A stretch of 64,000 bases of DNA. Source: Agapanthus africanus (Eukaryota; Streptophyta; Magnoliopsida; Asparagales; Amaryllidaceae). Positions 22,331 to 32,410 of the stretch are shown here, piece after piece. How positions within the stretch are numbered: position 1 is the first letter of the stretch; every line of letters begins with the position of its first letter. The DNA is taken from positions 565,074,315 to 565,138,314 of the forward strand of contig CM057346.1 of the NCBI GenBank assembly GCA_030015575.1, read 5' to 3'. The position numbers and the translations under genes are program-made. Under the pieces are notes generated by a model, which was given only the letters and a program-made list of their open reading frames with translations, was not told where the DNA came from and ran no database searches.

Positions 22331-22760
22331 ATTCTCTACACTGCCGCGCTAGATGAATTACTCGGCGCGCTCCTTGCCCAGAATAACTAAGAGGGAAAAG
22401 AAAATGCCCTCTACTATTTCAGTTGAACTTTAGTCGGGGCGGAACATAACTATTCCCCGATCGAAAAGCAATGACTGGCCCTGATATTCACCGTAAAGAA
22501 GCTGAGGCACTATCTGCTCGCTCATCGGGTTATGCTGATCTCCAAGGTCAACCCGCTCAAATACTTAATGACCAAAGCAAGCCTACCCGATAGAATGGCA
22601 AGATGGGCTGTCATGCTACTTGAATTTGACATAATCTACACTCCTCATAAAGCAATAAAAGGGCAAGCTCTCGCTGACTTCCTTGCTGCTCTTCCCATAC
22701 CAGAAGGGTCACCGCTCAATTACGAGTTACCCGACGAACAAGAGCTGCACCTCGAGGATG
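22331..22760 (+). pseudogene. Gypsy E RNase H (first)
   Basis: Decayed RNase H domain: LYTAALDELLGALLAQ, YYFS*TLVGAEHNYSPIEKQ (stops replacing the usual residues), LRHYLLAHRV, PLKYLMTKASLPDRMARWAVML and GQALADFLAALP. Two or more stops before 22532. Confidence 0.78.
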
Positions 22761-23302
22761 ACGAGCCATGTTGGGAGCTCTACTTCGATGGAGCATCGTC
22801 GATAAGGACTTCCAGCAAATCAAGCGTCCCGGAGATAAAAGCGGGGATAGGATTGATGTTCGTCACGCCATCAGAAGGAACCCTACGACGTTCTTTCGCT
22901 CTCACCGAGCCTTGCACAAATAACGAGGCCGAGTACGAAGCTTTGATAGCTGGTCTGGGGCTCGCTATAGAAATGGAAATTCTTCGGCTACGGGTTTACG
23001 GTGACTCCCAGCTTGTCGTCAACCAAATGAGCGGCAACTATAAGATATATAAGCCCGAGTTAGCTCAATACAGAAGCCGGGTGGTGGAACTCATGAAAAA
23101 GTTCACTCACATTGAACTAATGAGAGTCCCTAGGATGTTGAACGGAAAAGCCGACGTACTCGCTCGCCTAGCCAAAGAGCTGGCTGATCCCGACATGGAT
23201 GAAAATCTAATCACAGTCAGAACCCGACAAATTTTGCCCCAGTCTCTTTACGAGAAGAGGAAAGCGCACAACAAAAAAGTAATCCTACCGAAGAAGTTCT
23301 GA
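22761..23302 (+). pseudogene. Gypsy E second (archaeal-type) RNase H
   Basis: Continuous with the open frame 22532-23302. WELYFDGASS gives the first Asp, CTNNEAEYEALIAGL the catalytic Glu, RVYGDSQLVVNQM the second Asp, and LNGKADVLARLA the last Asp. Presence of this extra RNase H between the normal RNase H and the integrase is the diagnostic feature of Tat-clade Gypsy elements. The domain itself is intact in sequence, although the polyprotein is not. Confidence 0.88.
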
Positions 23303-24573
23303 TCATTCAAGATGAGCCCGATTGGAGAGAGCCATTCATAGAGTACTTCCAATACGACAAGCTGCCAGAAAAAAAATCTGCGAGGGTTCAGCTGAAGAAG
23401 AGAGCTCTCCGATATGTGTTCGTAAATAATACGCTATACCGCAGATCATATGACCAATTCTGGCTCAGATATGTGTCCTCGGCCAAAGCCTAAAAGGTCA
23501 TGAAAGAAGTTCATTCAAACGTCTGCAAAGCTCACCAATCTGGCCCCAAAATGCAGCTTCAAATCAAGCGGCTTGGGTATTACTGGCCCACCATCATAAG
23601 GGATTGCGAAAAATATGCAAAGAAACGTTATCTATGCCAAATTCACGGTGATTTCATTTATAAGTATCTCAATCCGTTGCATCCTACGGTGGCGTCGTGG
23701 CCCTTCGAAGTTTAGGGCACCGACATAGTTGGCCCAATCGATCCTCTATCATCCAAAGGCCACCGATTCATATTGGCCGCAGCTGATTACTTCTCCAGAT
23801 GGGCTGAAGCTGTCCCACTAAAAGAAATCAAAATAGAAGATATCCTGACGTTCTTTAGACGTAATATTCTATACCGCTTCTGTACACCAAGAAGAATCAT
23901 TTCTGACAACGGGCCTTGTTTCAAGAACTTCAAAATCTCAAGGTTCACTACTCAACACAAGATAGACTGGAGATATTTCTCCATCTATGATCCAAGAGCT
24001 AATGGGCTAGCCGAATCCTTCAATAAAACTTTATGTAAGCTCCTGAGGAAAAATGCTTCAGCCAACAAGAGAGACTGGAATCTCAAATTTCACGAGGCGT
24101 TGTGGGCATATCGTACCACGCACCGTACTCCAACTCAGTCTACTCCATACTCATTACTCTTCGGAGTGGAGACGATCATCTCCCTCGAAGTCAAAGCTCC
24201 AAGCTTAAGAATGGTCGTTCAGGACGAGTTGACGGAGGAGGAAAACGTGCTCCTTCGGCTCAAAGAGCTCGACGCCCTCGAAGAAAAGAAGCTCGCAGTA
24301 CAGCAAAATCTGGAGCTGTACCGAGCCCAAATGTCACGAGCCTATGACAAGATGACCCGTCTCCGCGCTTTCAAGAAAGGCGAATTGGTGTTGGTCCTTA
24401 AAAGGCCGATCATTCCCAATCGAATTGCCAAGGAAAAATTTGAGCCAAACTGCGAAGGACCATACGTCATCGAGAAAGTGTTCGACGGAGGATCCTACCA
24501 ACTAATAAGTGCCGAGAGAGAAAGGCCAATGCCACCCATCAATGGCCGATATCTCAAAAAATACTACGCGTGA
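23303..24573 (+). pseudogene. Gypsy E integrase
   Basis: Zinc-binding region (VHSNVCKAHQSGPKM...YWPTIIRDCEKYAKKRYLCQ, the H..H..C..C type), then the core: TDIVGP (first Asp, after a stop at 23713-23715), ISDNGPCF (second Asp), NGLAESFNKTL (Glu). The C-terminal domain ends with GPYVIEKVFDGGSYQL and YLKKYYA at the stop 24571-24573. Stops at about 23302 and 23491 also break it. The longest open part is 23773-24573. Confidence 0.86.
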
Positions 24574-25104
24574 ATACTCCAAGTCATGGACGAATTGAGC
24601 ACTCCGGCCCTACGGTCTGGATCATACAACTAGTAAAACCGTATAGAATCCACGGGCGTAAACGACCCCTATCTCTCCTAAGTCTTACCGGCAAGACTAT
24701 ATTTAAAATCCCACCGGCGATGAACCTAAAAAAACGGTATGTCCACAAGAGAAACGGGCACGGATGAAAACCTGAAAGTGCTCCGTGAGTAAAAACATCA
24801 GGACTGCCGCCGAGTTCGTGAAAACCCGAAAGGGCACAAATTCGTGAAAAGAGATGAAATACACTCATGAAGTCCTCTCGATTTTGTGAGGAAAAAATCC
24901 CCGCGTGAGATCCTTACGACTCACAAAAGAGCAACACACTTAGGAATCCCAATGATTCCTAGGGAGAAAATACACCCATGAGATCCTTTAGACTCGTAGG
25001 GAGAAAATATTTTTATGATACCCTCACGGCTCAGAAAATTGAAAAGCCATAGGTGATAGGGATCTAAACCTGTCTCCTGAGCCATCGCTCCCCAACGGGT
25101 AACG
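24574..25104 (+). other. Gypsy E 3' untranslated region
   Basis: Non-coding sequence between the integrase stop and the 87-bp repeats. Short direct echoes occur (GTGAAAACCCGAAAG, CGAATCTCACA-like and CCTTTAGACTC segments at 24780-25030), suggesting degenerate older repeats. No conserved protein is seen. Confidence 0.5.
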
Positions 25105-25440
25105 GCAAATGATGAGTCGCTCCTGGCACCACGCTTCAGTGTTAGCGGTGCTGATGCCGACCCAAAACCCAAATCCCAAGTCTTCCCAAAGGCAAATGAT
25201 GAGTCGCTCCTAGCACTATGCTTCAGTGTTAGCAGTGCTGATGCCGATCAAAAACTCAAACCCCAAGTTTTCGCAAAGGAAAATGATAAGCCGCTCCTGT
25301 CACTACGCTTCAGTGTTAGCGGCGCTGATGCCGACCCAAAAACCAAATTCCAAGTCCTCCCGGGGCAAATAATGAGTTGCTCCTGGCATTATTCCAGTGC
25401 AGTAATTCTGATGTCAAATAAAATCCAAATTCCAAGCTCC
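25105..25440 (+). repeat. 87-bp tandem repeat, about four copies
   Basis: The phrase GCAAATGATGAGTCGCTCCT, followed by a CTTCAGTGTTAGCGGTGCTGATG core, starts at 25105, 25192, 25279 and 25365, giving a period of 86-87 bp. The last copy is degenerate and truncated. Confidence 0.9.
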
Positions 25441-25659
25441 TCTCAAATTCAAAAGTCCCGCCAAATAAGGCAGAAATCAAACAGATCAAATCAACGTCCT
25501 ACCCGGCAGCACTTATAAGCTCGAAAATCCCACTGGACAGGTAGGAAACTCCCAAAACAAATCAAATCAAACAAATCCAATCCCGACACCGCAAGAAGCG
25601 GAGCAAGTGAACTTCAACCTCGACACCGCAAGAAGCGGAGCAAATTACCGACCGTCCAT

Positions 25660-26290
25660 GTCGTAAAAATGGTAGCACCTACCGTCCACGTCGCAAAAAT
25701 GGCAGTATCGACTGTCCAAGTTGCAAAAATAGCAGTATCGACCGTCCAAGTCGCAAAAATGGCAGAACCGACCATCCAAGTTGCAAAAATGGGAGCACCG
25801 ACCATCCAAGTCACAAAAAATGGCAGCACCGACCGTCCACGTCGCAAAAATGGCAGCACCGATAGTCCAAGTCGCAAAAATGGCAGCACCGACCGTCCAC
25901 GTCGTAAAAATGGCAGCACCGACCGTCCACGTCGTAAAAATGGCAGCACCGACAGTCTATGTCGCAAAAATGGCATCCTCGACCGTCCAAGTCACAAAAT
26001 TGGCAGTATCGACCGTCCAAGTCACAAAAATGGCAGCACCGACCTTCCAAGTTGCTATAATGGCAGCACCGACCGTCTACGTCGCAAAAATGGCAGCCTC
26101 GACCGTCCACGCCGCAAAAATGGCAGCCTCGGCCGTCCATATCGTTAAAATAGCAACACCGACCGTCTACGTCGCAAAAATGGAAACCTCGACCATCCAA
26201 GTCACAAAAATAGTGCATCGACAGTCCACGTCGCTAAAATGGCAGCATCGACCGTCCACATCGCTAAAATGGCAGCATACCCTCTACGTC
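25660..26290 (+). repeat. 30-bp minisatellite, about 21 copies
   Basis: Unit of 30 bp built on ATGGCAGCACCGACCGTCCA and CGTCGCAAAA. Because 30 is divisible by 3, all six frames stay open and create long artificial ORFs (25669-26148, 25781-26428 plus; 25614-25976, 25811-26218 minus). It sits just upstream of the polypurine tract, as the 40-bp array does in Gypsy B. Confidence 0.95.
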
Positions 26291-26384
26291 TTCAAAAGGG
26301 AACCCGACCAAATCAAGCTCCATATAGAACAAGATCCATCAATTTTATACACACAACCCACCCACACACACGATGTGCATTTAT

Positions 26385-26393
26385 TGATGGGGG
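26385..26393 (+). other. Polypurine tract of Gypsy E
   Basis: GATGGGGGC, followed by ACTT and the LTR start. The same layout is seen in Gypsy B at 6709-6720. Confidence 0.8.
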
Positions 26394-26398
26394 CACTT

Positions 26399-27869
26399 TA
26401 TTGGGATCAAAAATTACACCCCGGTTGAGCAAGTCAAAATCAAAGTCAACCCCAAGCTAAGTGGGCCCAAGCCTAGGTCAAGACCGAGCATGGAAGGGAC
26501 CGGCCCCATGACAAAAAGAATGAAGCCATAAATTAGTTTAATGTAATTCTTATTTTAGAAATAAATGTATGTAAAATGGGAAAAAAGCCAAAATTTTGTA
26601 AACCCCATGGCTTATGTGTAAAAAGAGATAAGCACATAAGGCATGGGATAGCACAAGTGCCATTTGGCAAAGCTCAAGGGTTATATGTAAAGTGCATAGC
26701 CTATAAAGGCAAACATGATGAAAAAATCAACAACTTTTCATTCTCTCAAAAAAATTAGGGTTTTGTTCCTCCTTCTCCTTCCTCAAGATTCTAAACCTTC
26801 TTCTTTTTTTTTAAATTAAATCAAGAGTTTAACTCTTTTTTTTTCAAAAAGAAACAGTTTTTCACCATAAAACCCACAAAGGGGGGCTCAAATCTCCTAT
26901 CAGATCTCTAAAAGGGAAGATTTTTAAGTCTCATCAATCTTTTTTCCCCAAGATCCATCCAACAGAGAGGAGGAAGAAAGAGACACATCTCCAAAAATCC
27001 CACTTTAGGAAGATCCAAGGCTCAAGAAAAAATCCAGGGCTCAAGGGAGAAAAAAGGGGTCCTCTTTATCATCTCCGAAAATCTCTCGGGCGTTTAACTC
27101 CACACAAAAAAAAAATAAAACTAAAAAAAATAAATCCCTTTTTTCAGGAGTTCAACTCCAAAAGTCAATCGGGAAGTACAACTCCCAGTGCAGGGCTAAG
27201 CCCCCTGTCCTTTTTTTAGGAGTTTAACTCCAAAAGTCAATCGGGAGTACAACTCCCAGTGCAGGAGCTAAGCCCCTTTTTCCATGGGCGCCCAGTGCCC
27301 GAGCGCGGGGCGTGTGACCCGCTGGCGCCTAGCGCCCGCGTTCGGGACGCATGACCCGCTGGCGCCCAGCGCCCGAATGCGGGACGCGTGGCTCGCTGGC
27401 GCCCAGCGCCTGTGTGCGAGGCGTGTGGCCCGCTGGCACCCACGCACCGCGCACGTGGCCCGCTTGCGCCACGCATGCGTCCTTAGGACGCTCTTCACCC
27501 TTCTTTTTCCCTCATGATCCACACTCAAAACACGTCTCCCGTTAGAAAAAATTTCTAATGGGGCACTGCCCTGCACCCCACAAAGGGTTGCTAGCCTCCT
27601 GACCCTCAACCCGCTATACCCAAAACCCCTCAAAATACAACACACGCATACTACACATTGAGTTCACATGACCAATTTAACCCGTCAATCGGAGGTTCTC
27701 TCGCTCCAAAAGCGAGGGGTAATTAACGGCAGTTTAGTTCACGGCTGCCGGAAATTCGGATTCCCATAATCAATAAATCCCGGCCTACCCTAGGCAGGAG
27801 GAATCTGTAGTACACCAGACAAGCGGTGCGTATTTCCCATCTTAATGGGGTGACGAAAAACACCCAACA
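26399..27869 (+). repeat. 3' LTR of Gypsy E (1471 bp)
   Basis: Starts TATTGGGATC (mutated TG) and ends ACACCCAACA. It keeps the segments deleted from the 5' LTR: CCTATAAAGG (about 26700), an A/T- and C-rich leader with two copies of CAATCGGGAGTACAACTCCC-like sequence (27165 and 27238), and a 37-bp GC-rich minisatellite (starts 27321, 27358, 27395, 27432). Followed by TSD GATAT. Confidence 0.9.
27321..27470 (+). repeat. 37-bp GC-rich minisatellite in E 3' LTR
   Basis: GCTGGCGCCCAGCGCC-type units start at 27321, 27358, 27395 and 27432, exactly 37 bp apart. This is the same period as in LTR B. Open frames here (27237-27645 minus, 27284-27545 plus) are repeat artefacts. Confidence 0.88.
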
Positions 27870-27947
27870 GATATGCCAACAACTGGCTCTAGAGCAGACG
27901 TTGGGTATTCGATACGCCAATTACCGGCTTTTGTGCAAGTGGGAGAT
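27870..27947 (+). pseudogene. Copia D polyprotein C-terminus and polypurine tract
   Basis: After the Gypsy E TSD the Copia frame resumes with a short C-terminal tail and a stop (reading ANNWL), then non-coding sequence to AAGTGGGAGAT at 27937-27947. This is the classical Copia polypurine tract immediately before the LTR start TGTTGG. This places the 3' LTR and confirms the two halves belong to one element. Confidence 0.85.
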
Positions 27948-29978
27948 TGTTGGATATGTATACCTTCGAGGCATGTATTGTATAGGATGCTAAGGATATG
28001 TATGTACAGGACAATCTTGCTCGGTTGTATATAGTATATTATTTGAGTTGTCTTTGTCTTAATATGTATATTTCTTTCTCTTATTGCTTTATATTGCTTA
28101 CACATATTGATAAAGACTCGATACAGTAGTATACTATTATGGATTAATTTTATCTTAACATGTGCATATGTTATACCCGATATTTATATGACTGATACAT
28201 GTTGATAAAACCCGTAGGATTTCTCTTGACTACCAGCGTTATGATGGCGATCATACTTGTGGGAGCTGGGATCCATAAGCACATCCTTAAAAGTCCCAAG
28301 TCACAGGAGTATCGAGACCGGGTATCGATGTTCCAGAGTAGACTTGTATATACGTTTCTAGACCCCGACGAGGGGCAGTGGTTAGTCCTACATCCATTGG
28401 TGTGATCATTTAAGATTGTATACAAGTGCTCACTGGGAGTGAGTACACTGGACGGACTCACCGAGAACCTCTAGATGATATTATACTTATCGTCAGATAG
28501 TGATTCTCAGGTGACATGAGTACATGTTAGTCTTTAGACCTGAGATCATCATTTGTCTCGTGTGAGTTCCCATTGTACTATGATCACTACCCTACCATGG
28601 CTCTACCGAGTCGTGCAAACAGGTTTTGGTTGGGTATAGTCTCGAGCCACATCGAGGCAGTGAGTGATTGTCAGGGATTTGTCTCTCTCGGTATTGGGAG
28701 TCGATATCGTACTGTGTTTGGTTAGCCAGAACCATAAGACCTTGGCCAAGACAGTTGAGATTTACTGATGTTAGATCAGTAGTTTCTTGGGTTGGTCCTA
28801 ATCCAAATTGACACGACTTATCGGGTCAGTAGGAGTCTGACGTTTACCACCCCCTAAACCCGATATGCAATACTCTTAGACGAAAATACCGGACTGTACG
28901 GAGATTGTCACGGATAGGCTCAGTATGGGTTCGGATGAGCTTGCTCGTCGTCCTTCTTTTCGACAGGTACCTAAGTAGCCGTTACGTACAGCTAGTGCCG
29001 CTGACGTGGTTATAGTTAAACCCACTGCCAGTATACTGTTGAGTCTTTAGAGTCCCACACAGAGCGTTTCTCTGGTTCAGGTGAAATGATGTGGTGGCCG
29101 TATGTTTATACGTGCAGGGTTCCGATTGATTACGTATACTAGTTGCACAAGATTTAATTGGACGGATTATAATACTGGCGGGCATAGGATTAAACCGGTT
29201 TATTAAATCGGATATTTATTTAATGCTAGTATTATATTAGTAGTAGTATTTTATCTCTTAGGTATTCGTATTTTGGTACGAATACGGGTATGTATATACG
29301 GTATAAAGTATTTTGTATTTATACAAAATACTTTCTGGAAGATGACACCTCATTATGTATATTTCCATTTATCAAAAATGGAAAATGAGATGGAGGGGTG
29401 GGATAGCTTCAAGCATGGCTTTGATGTTTCTTTATTCATTTGTGAATACTGTTGAAGTATGGTTGTATTTTTAATAAAAGAAAAATGCTTCATATCTTCA
29501 AGCCTAAGCCATTCTTCATATTATTCTTGACTTATGATTCTCTCTCCTCTCTAGAGTTCATTCTCTTCTTCAACCCTTACCATTCTCACGTGTTGAGAGC
29601 CAAAGGGATTTGAGATAGAAAATTACAATTAAACATCTCCACATTTTCTAAGCAATCTAGATTAGCACACTAGTTTGCTTCTTTTTGAAATAGGAGCTTA
29701 AATTAAGAACTTTCAGGTGGATCATCTAGGACTGAGAAGGTCGGCCATCAAGGTTGATCTAGAAGACCTCAAGAAGCTTAAGAAGATGAGTGAAGACCCG
29801 AAGGACATGGATCTTCTGGTATAATCCTCGATCACAGTAGCTAGATCTCTTTAGTTTGCTAGTTTCAATATTTAGTTAGACTCTAGGTAGTAGATTTTAG
29901 CATCAGTTTTTTCAAAAGTTAAAGTTTTTCGTTCCACAATGGCCGCGGTTGACGGCCAGGACGTTAGAAATCCAACCA
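27948..29978 (+). repeat. 3' LTR of Copia D (about 2.03 kb)
   Basis: Begins TGTTGGATATGTATACC and ends near TCCAACCA, approximately the inverse of its start; the exact last base is uncertain by one or two. It is collinear with LTR C in inverse orientation and, more distantly, with LTRs A and F. It abuts the Mutator-like element. Confidence 0.85.
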
Positions 29979-30034
29979 ATGAGTTCGTTGAATAAGGATC
30001 CTTCTGAATTATTTGCAATTGCCTGAATAATGAA

Positions 30035-30495
30035 TTGATATACAATGATGATGATGACATGCATGAAGTAAAGGACGATGATGATGATGATCCAGTTTCG
30101 CAGAACACGGTGAATATGATTTATCTAAGTGCACCAGCAGCCGCGTTTACTTCCACGGATTGGATTGGAGATGCTGTAGTGAACAATAACGAAGCACACG
30201 ATGTTACCGGAGGCAGTAGTATGGAACTGTACAAAGGTCAACAGTTTCAATGTCAGGCAGATTTGAAACATGCGGTCGTGATGTATTCAGTTAGAAAACA
30301 TCAGCAATATGCGGTTATAAAGTCAAACCCATCGGCCTGGAAGGTCGTGTGCAAAATCGGTGGAGGTTGTCCGTGAGTGCTCCATACATCTAGGCGGAAT
30401 ATTGACAAGCAATTCACGATCAAGACATTCAAAAAGCCTCACGCATGTGTCAATCCTATTCTAAACAAAGATCACTTGCAAATTGACTCAAAATT
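30035..30495 (+). pseudogene. MULE transposase N-terminal segment
   Basis: An acidic N-terminus (NDDDDMHEVKDDDDDD) leads to the DNA-binding region typical of MuDR-type transposases (ELYKGQQFQCQADLKHAV, MYSVRKHQQYAVIKS, then in a shifted frame KKPHACVNPILNKDHLQIDSKF). A frameshift or stop near 30375 breaks it. The codons at the end of DSKF are cut by a solo LTR at 30496 and resume after 36741. The protein would bind and cut element ends in the nucleus. This copy is dead. Confidence 0.82.
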
Positions 30496-31961
30496 TGTCA
30501 CACCCCGCTTCCCAGAAGACGAAAACGGTGATATGGTAAGCCCGCAACGTATTTATTTCGAGAAGATAATTTCTCAAAACAAATATGCTAAACGTAAGGT
30601 AAGCAATATAATAATGATAAGAAAACACAGGTGAAAATAAAATCCAACCACTTCATATATTTATATTCTCAACTTTACAGAGTTTAACTGATACAAGAAG
30701 TCTGAACATAAAAAAGAAAGTATCTAAACATGTGGCTTAGTGAAAAAGAAAAGCTGAAAAGAAAACTAATGATCTGCTGCAGGTGCGAACTGGTTTTAAT
30801 TCTCTGCAGTCGCTTCCACCTCTTCAGTCTCTAAATTATCTAACGAACATTCCAAAGAAACAAAGATGAATGGAATTCCCGTCAGCGAACTTGCGCTTGG
30901 TAAATCCCCAAAAATATAGAAATATGAATGTGGTAAAGGACAACATGTAAGGAGAATATGAATTCTAACGTGGTTATGTAAGGGTGTCAATTAAACCTAG
31001 CAACTATATGCATATGGTAAGGTATTATGAGCATGATAATATGTATATAAGCATAGCACTGTAACATGAGCATGGAAAACAATTATAGCATGGACGTATA
31101 GCATAGGTATAGTGAGCATATAACAAGTAAAGTGCTGAATATGTAATGAATAGTAATGTGTCCTAAAGAGGTTACTAAAATGGTAATTATGTTAACGTTA
31201 AGTTTCAAGTGTGAATGTCAACACAACCGTAGAAGTATTCGCGAGCTCAAGAGTGGGTCCTCAGGAGTAAGGAAACACGGGCCCATTTCATGTGTTAGTA
31301 TCGGGGTTTTAGGCTATGGATGAGTCGACCTGACTGATATTCGAGTAAAATAAAAAAAAGTTAACACGGGACTCCTGAAGCTCCGTTGGATTCATACAAG
31401 AAACTTTCCCAAGCACCCCGAGTATAAATAGTCTATAACTGTATAATATACTTAATTAATTTGATTGATTGATTATAACATGTTTTGATCGAAACCATAA
31501 ATTGCAAAAGATGTAGAATGAAGTCGAGTGGGTTGAGTAAAATGCGAGTCAAGTCAATTGCAATTTTGGTTCAAGTCAAGTCAGTTCGAGTAGACTTAGT
31601 TCGAGTTTATGTTCAAGTTTAGATTCGAATTTGGATTCGAGTTCAAGTTCAAGTTTAGATTCGGATTATAGTCTTTTTCATATGAATTGATTTAACTGGT
31701 AAAGATCTTATGTTCGGGAGAAATCGGCAACTGCTGTAAATGGACGGCAGAATTTGTGTCTTTTTCCAAGACAATTGCTATTGCTAACTCCGTTAAGTTG
31801 TCTAACCTAAATAGGCAAGCATTCACTTTTTCCGGCTCCTCGAGGCTCAAGAGAAATGTAACAATCCTGAAATTTCTATACAATTTTTTTCAAAATACAG
31901 AAAACAGTACCTAAGCCTGAGCATAGGTTATAAATTAATTTGCTTTTGAACAGCAAGAAAT

Positions 31962-32034
31962 CACTTGTAGCTTATTGGTAAAGCCTTGCACTGCTGTGAC
32001 ATAGCCCCCGTGTTCAAATCCCCCCAGCCACATA
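31962..32034 (+). other. tRNA-like sequence with A and B boxes in solo LTR 3
   Basis: TAGCTTATTGG (31968-31978) resembles a tRNA A box and GTTCAAATC (32012-32020) is a perfect B box, 44 bp apart, followed by a C-rich T-arm-like stretch. It lies about 110 bp inside the LTR, upstream of the TATA box. The same arrangement is found in solo LTR 2. It does not fold into an obviously functional tRNA, so it is probably a captured tRNA or SINE head. Confidence 0.65.
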
Positions 32035-32402
32035 TTATTTTTATTTATTTTTCTTTAAAACTTTTAGAAGCTCAAAAGTTTGCACGTGCACTGCACGTAA
32101 AATGAAAATTCATAATAAAGACAAATATGTAGAAATTGGTATTTATACAGCCTAGAACACGTGTCAAAGTTCAGACCCCAACCCCTCACTATTGGCCGGC
32201 GAGATTCACTATGGGGCCAGCACCGCCGAGCCCCCCATCCCTAATGCTCCAAAACTTTGCCCGAGCACCCTTGGCCTCCCCCCACTACTCCTATTCTGTT
32301 TGATTTTTCTGCACATTAACAGAGAGTGTTAATTCACCTCTTTAATCCAAGTTTTAATATATTTTTAATTCTCTATTCATACCCTAAATCCTAATTCTAT
32401 CC

Positions 32403-32410
32403 TATAAATA
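32403..32410 (+). promoter_or_regulatory. Candidate TATA box of solo LTR 3
   Basis: TATAAATA within CCTATAAATACAACC, followed by C-rich sequence and CATTCAG. The corresponding site in solo LTR 2 is TATATAAA on the minus strand (40368-40361). Confidence 0.6.

Larger units (their letters stand above)
15231..27869 (+). mobile_element. Tat-lineage Gypsy retrotransposon E (12.6 kb), inserted in Copia D
   Basis: It has two LTRs (15231-16016 and 26399-27869) with the family tail GACGAAAAACACCC, and TSDs GATAC (15226-15230) and GATAT (27870-27874). Internal order is gag, protease, RT, RNase H, a second RNase H, integrase, tandem repeats, polypurine tract. The second, archaeal-like RNase H and repeat-rich 3' UTR are hallmarks of the Tat clade. 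By eye, 8 of 89 aligned bases near the LTR starts differ, so the insertion is not recent. Numerous stops and frameshifts make it non-functional. A Cassandra-like solo LTR is nested in it. Confidence 0.9.
10028..29978 (+). mobile_element. Copia retrotransposon D, decayed, split by Gypsy E
   Basis: The plus-strand internal region is 10028-15230 and continues at 27870, after the Gypsy E insertion, with the polyprotein C-terminus, a polypurine tract and a 3' LTR (27948-29978). The leader and polyprotein start align with Copia A. The leader is cut at 10028 by LTR C, so the PBS and 5' LTR are not seen. The pol gene has stops, frameshifts and a tandem duplication, so D is dead. It lies directly upstream of the Mutator-like element. 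Confidence 0.88.

Noticed and set aside
25614..26428. Long overlapping ORFs on both strands (up to 215 codons)
   Set aside because: They arise from a 30-bp tandem repeat whose length is a multiple of three, so stops are excluded in all frames; no domain or start context supports a gene.
31962..32034. Functional tRNA gene
   Set aside because: A and B boxes are present but a paired acceptor stem and a convincing anticodon arm are not visible; called tRNA-like only.
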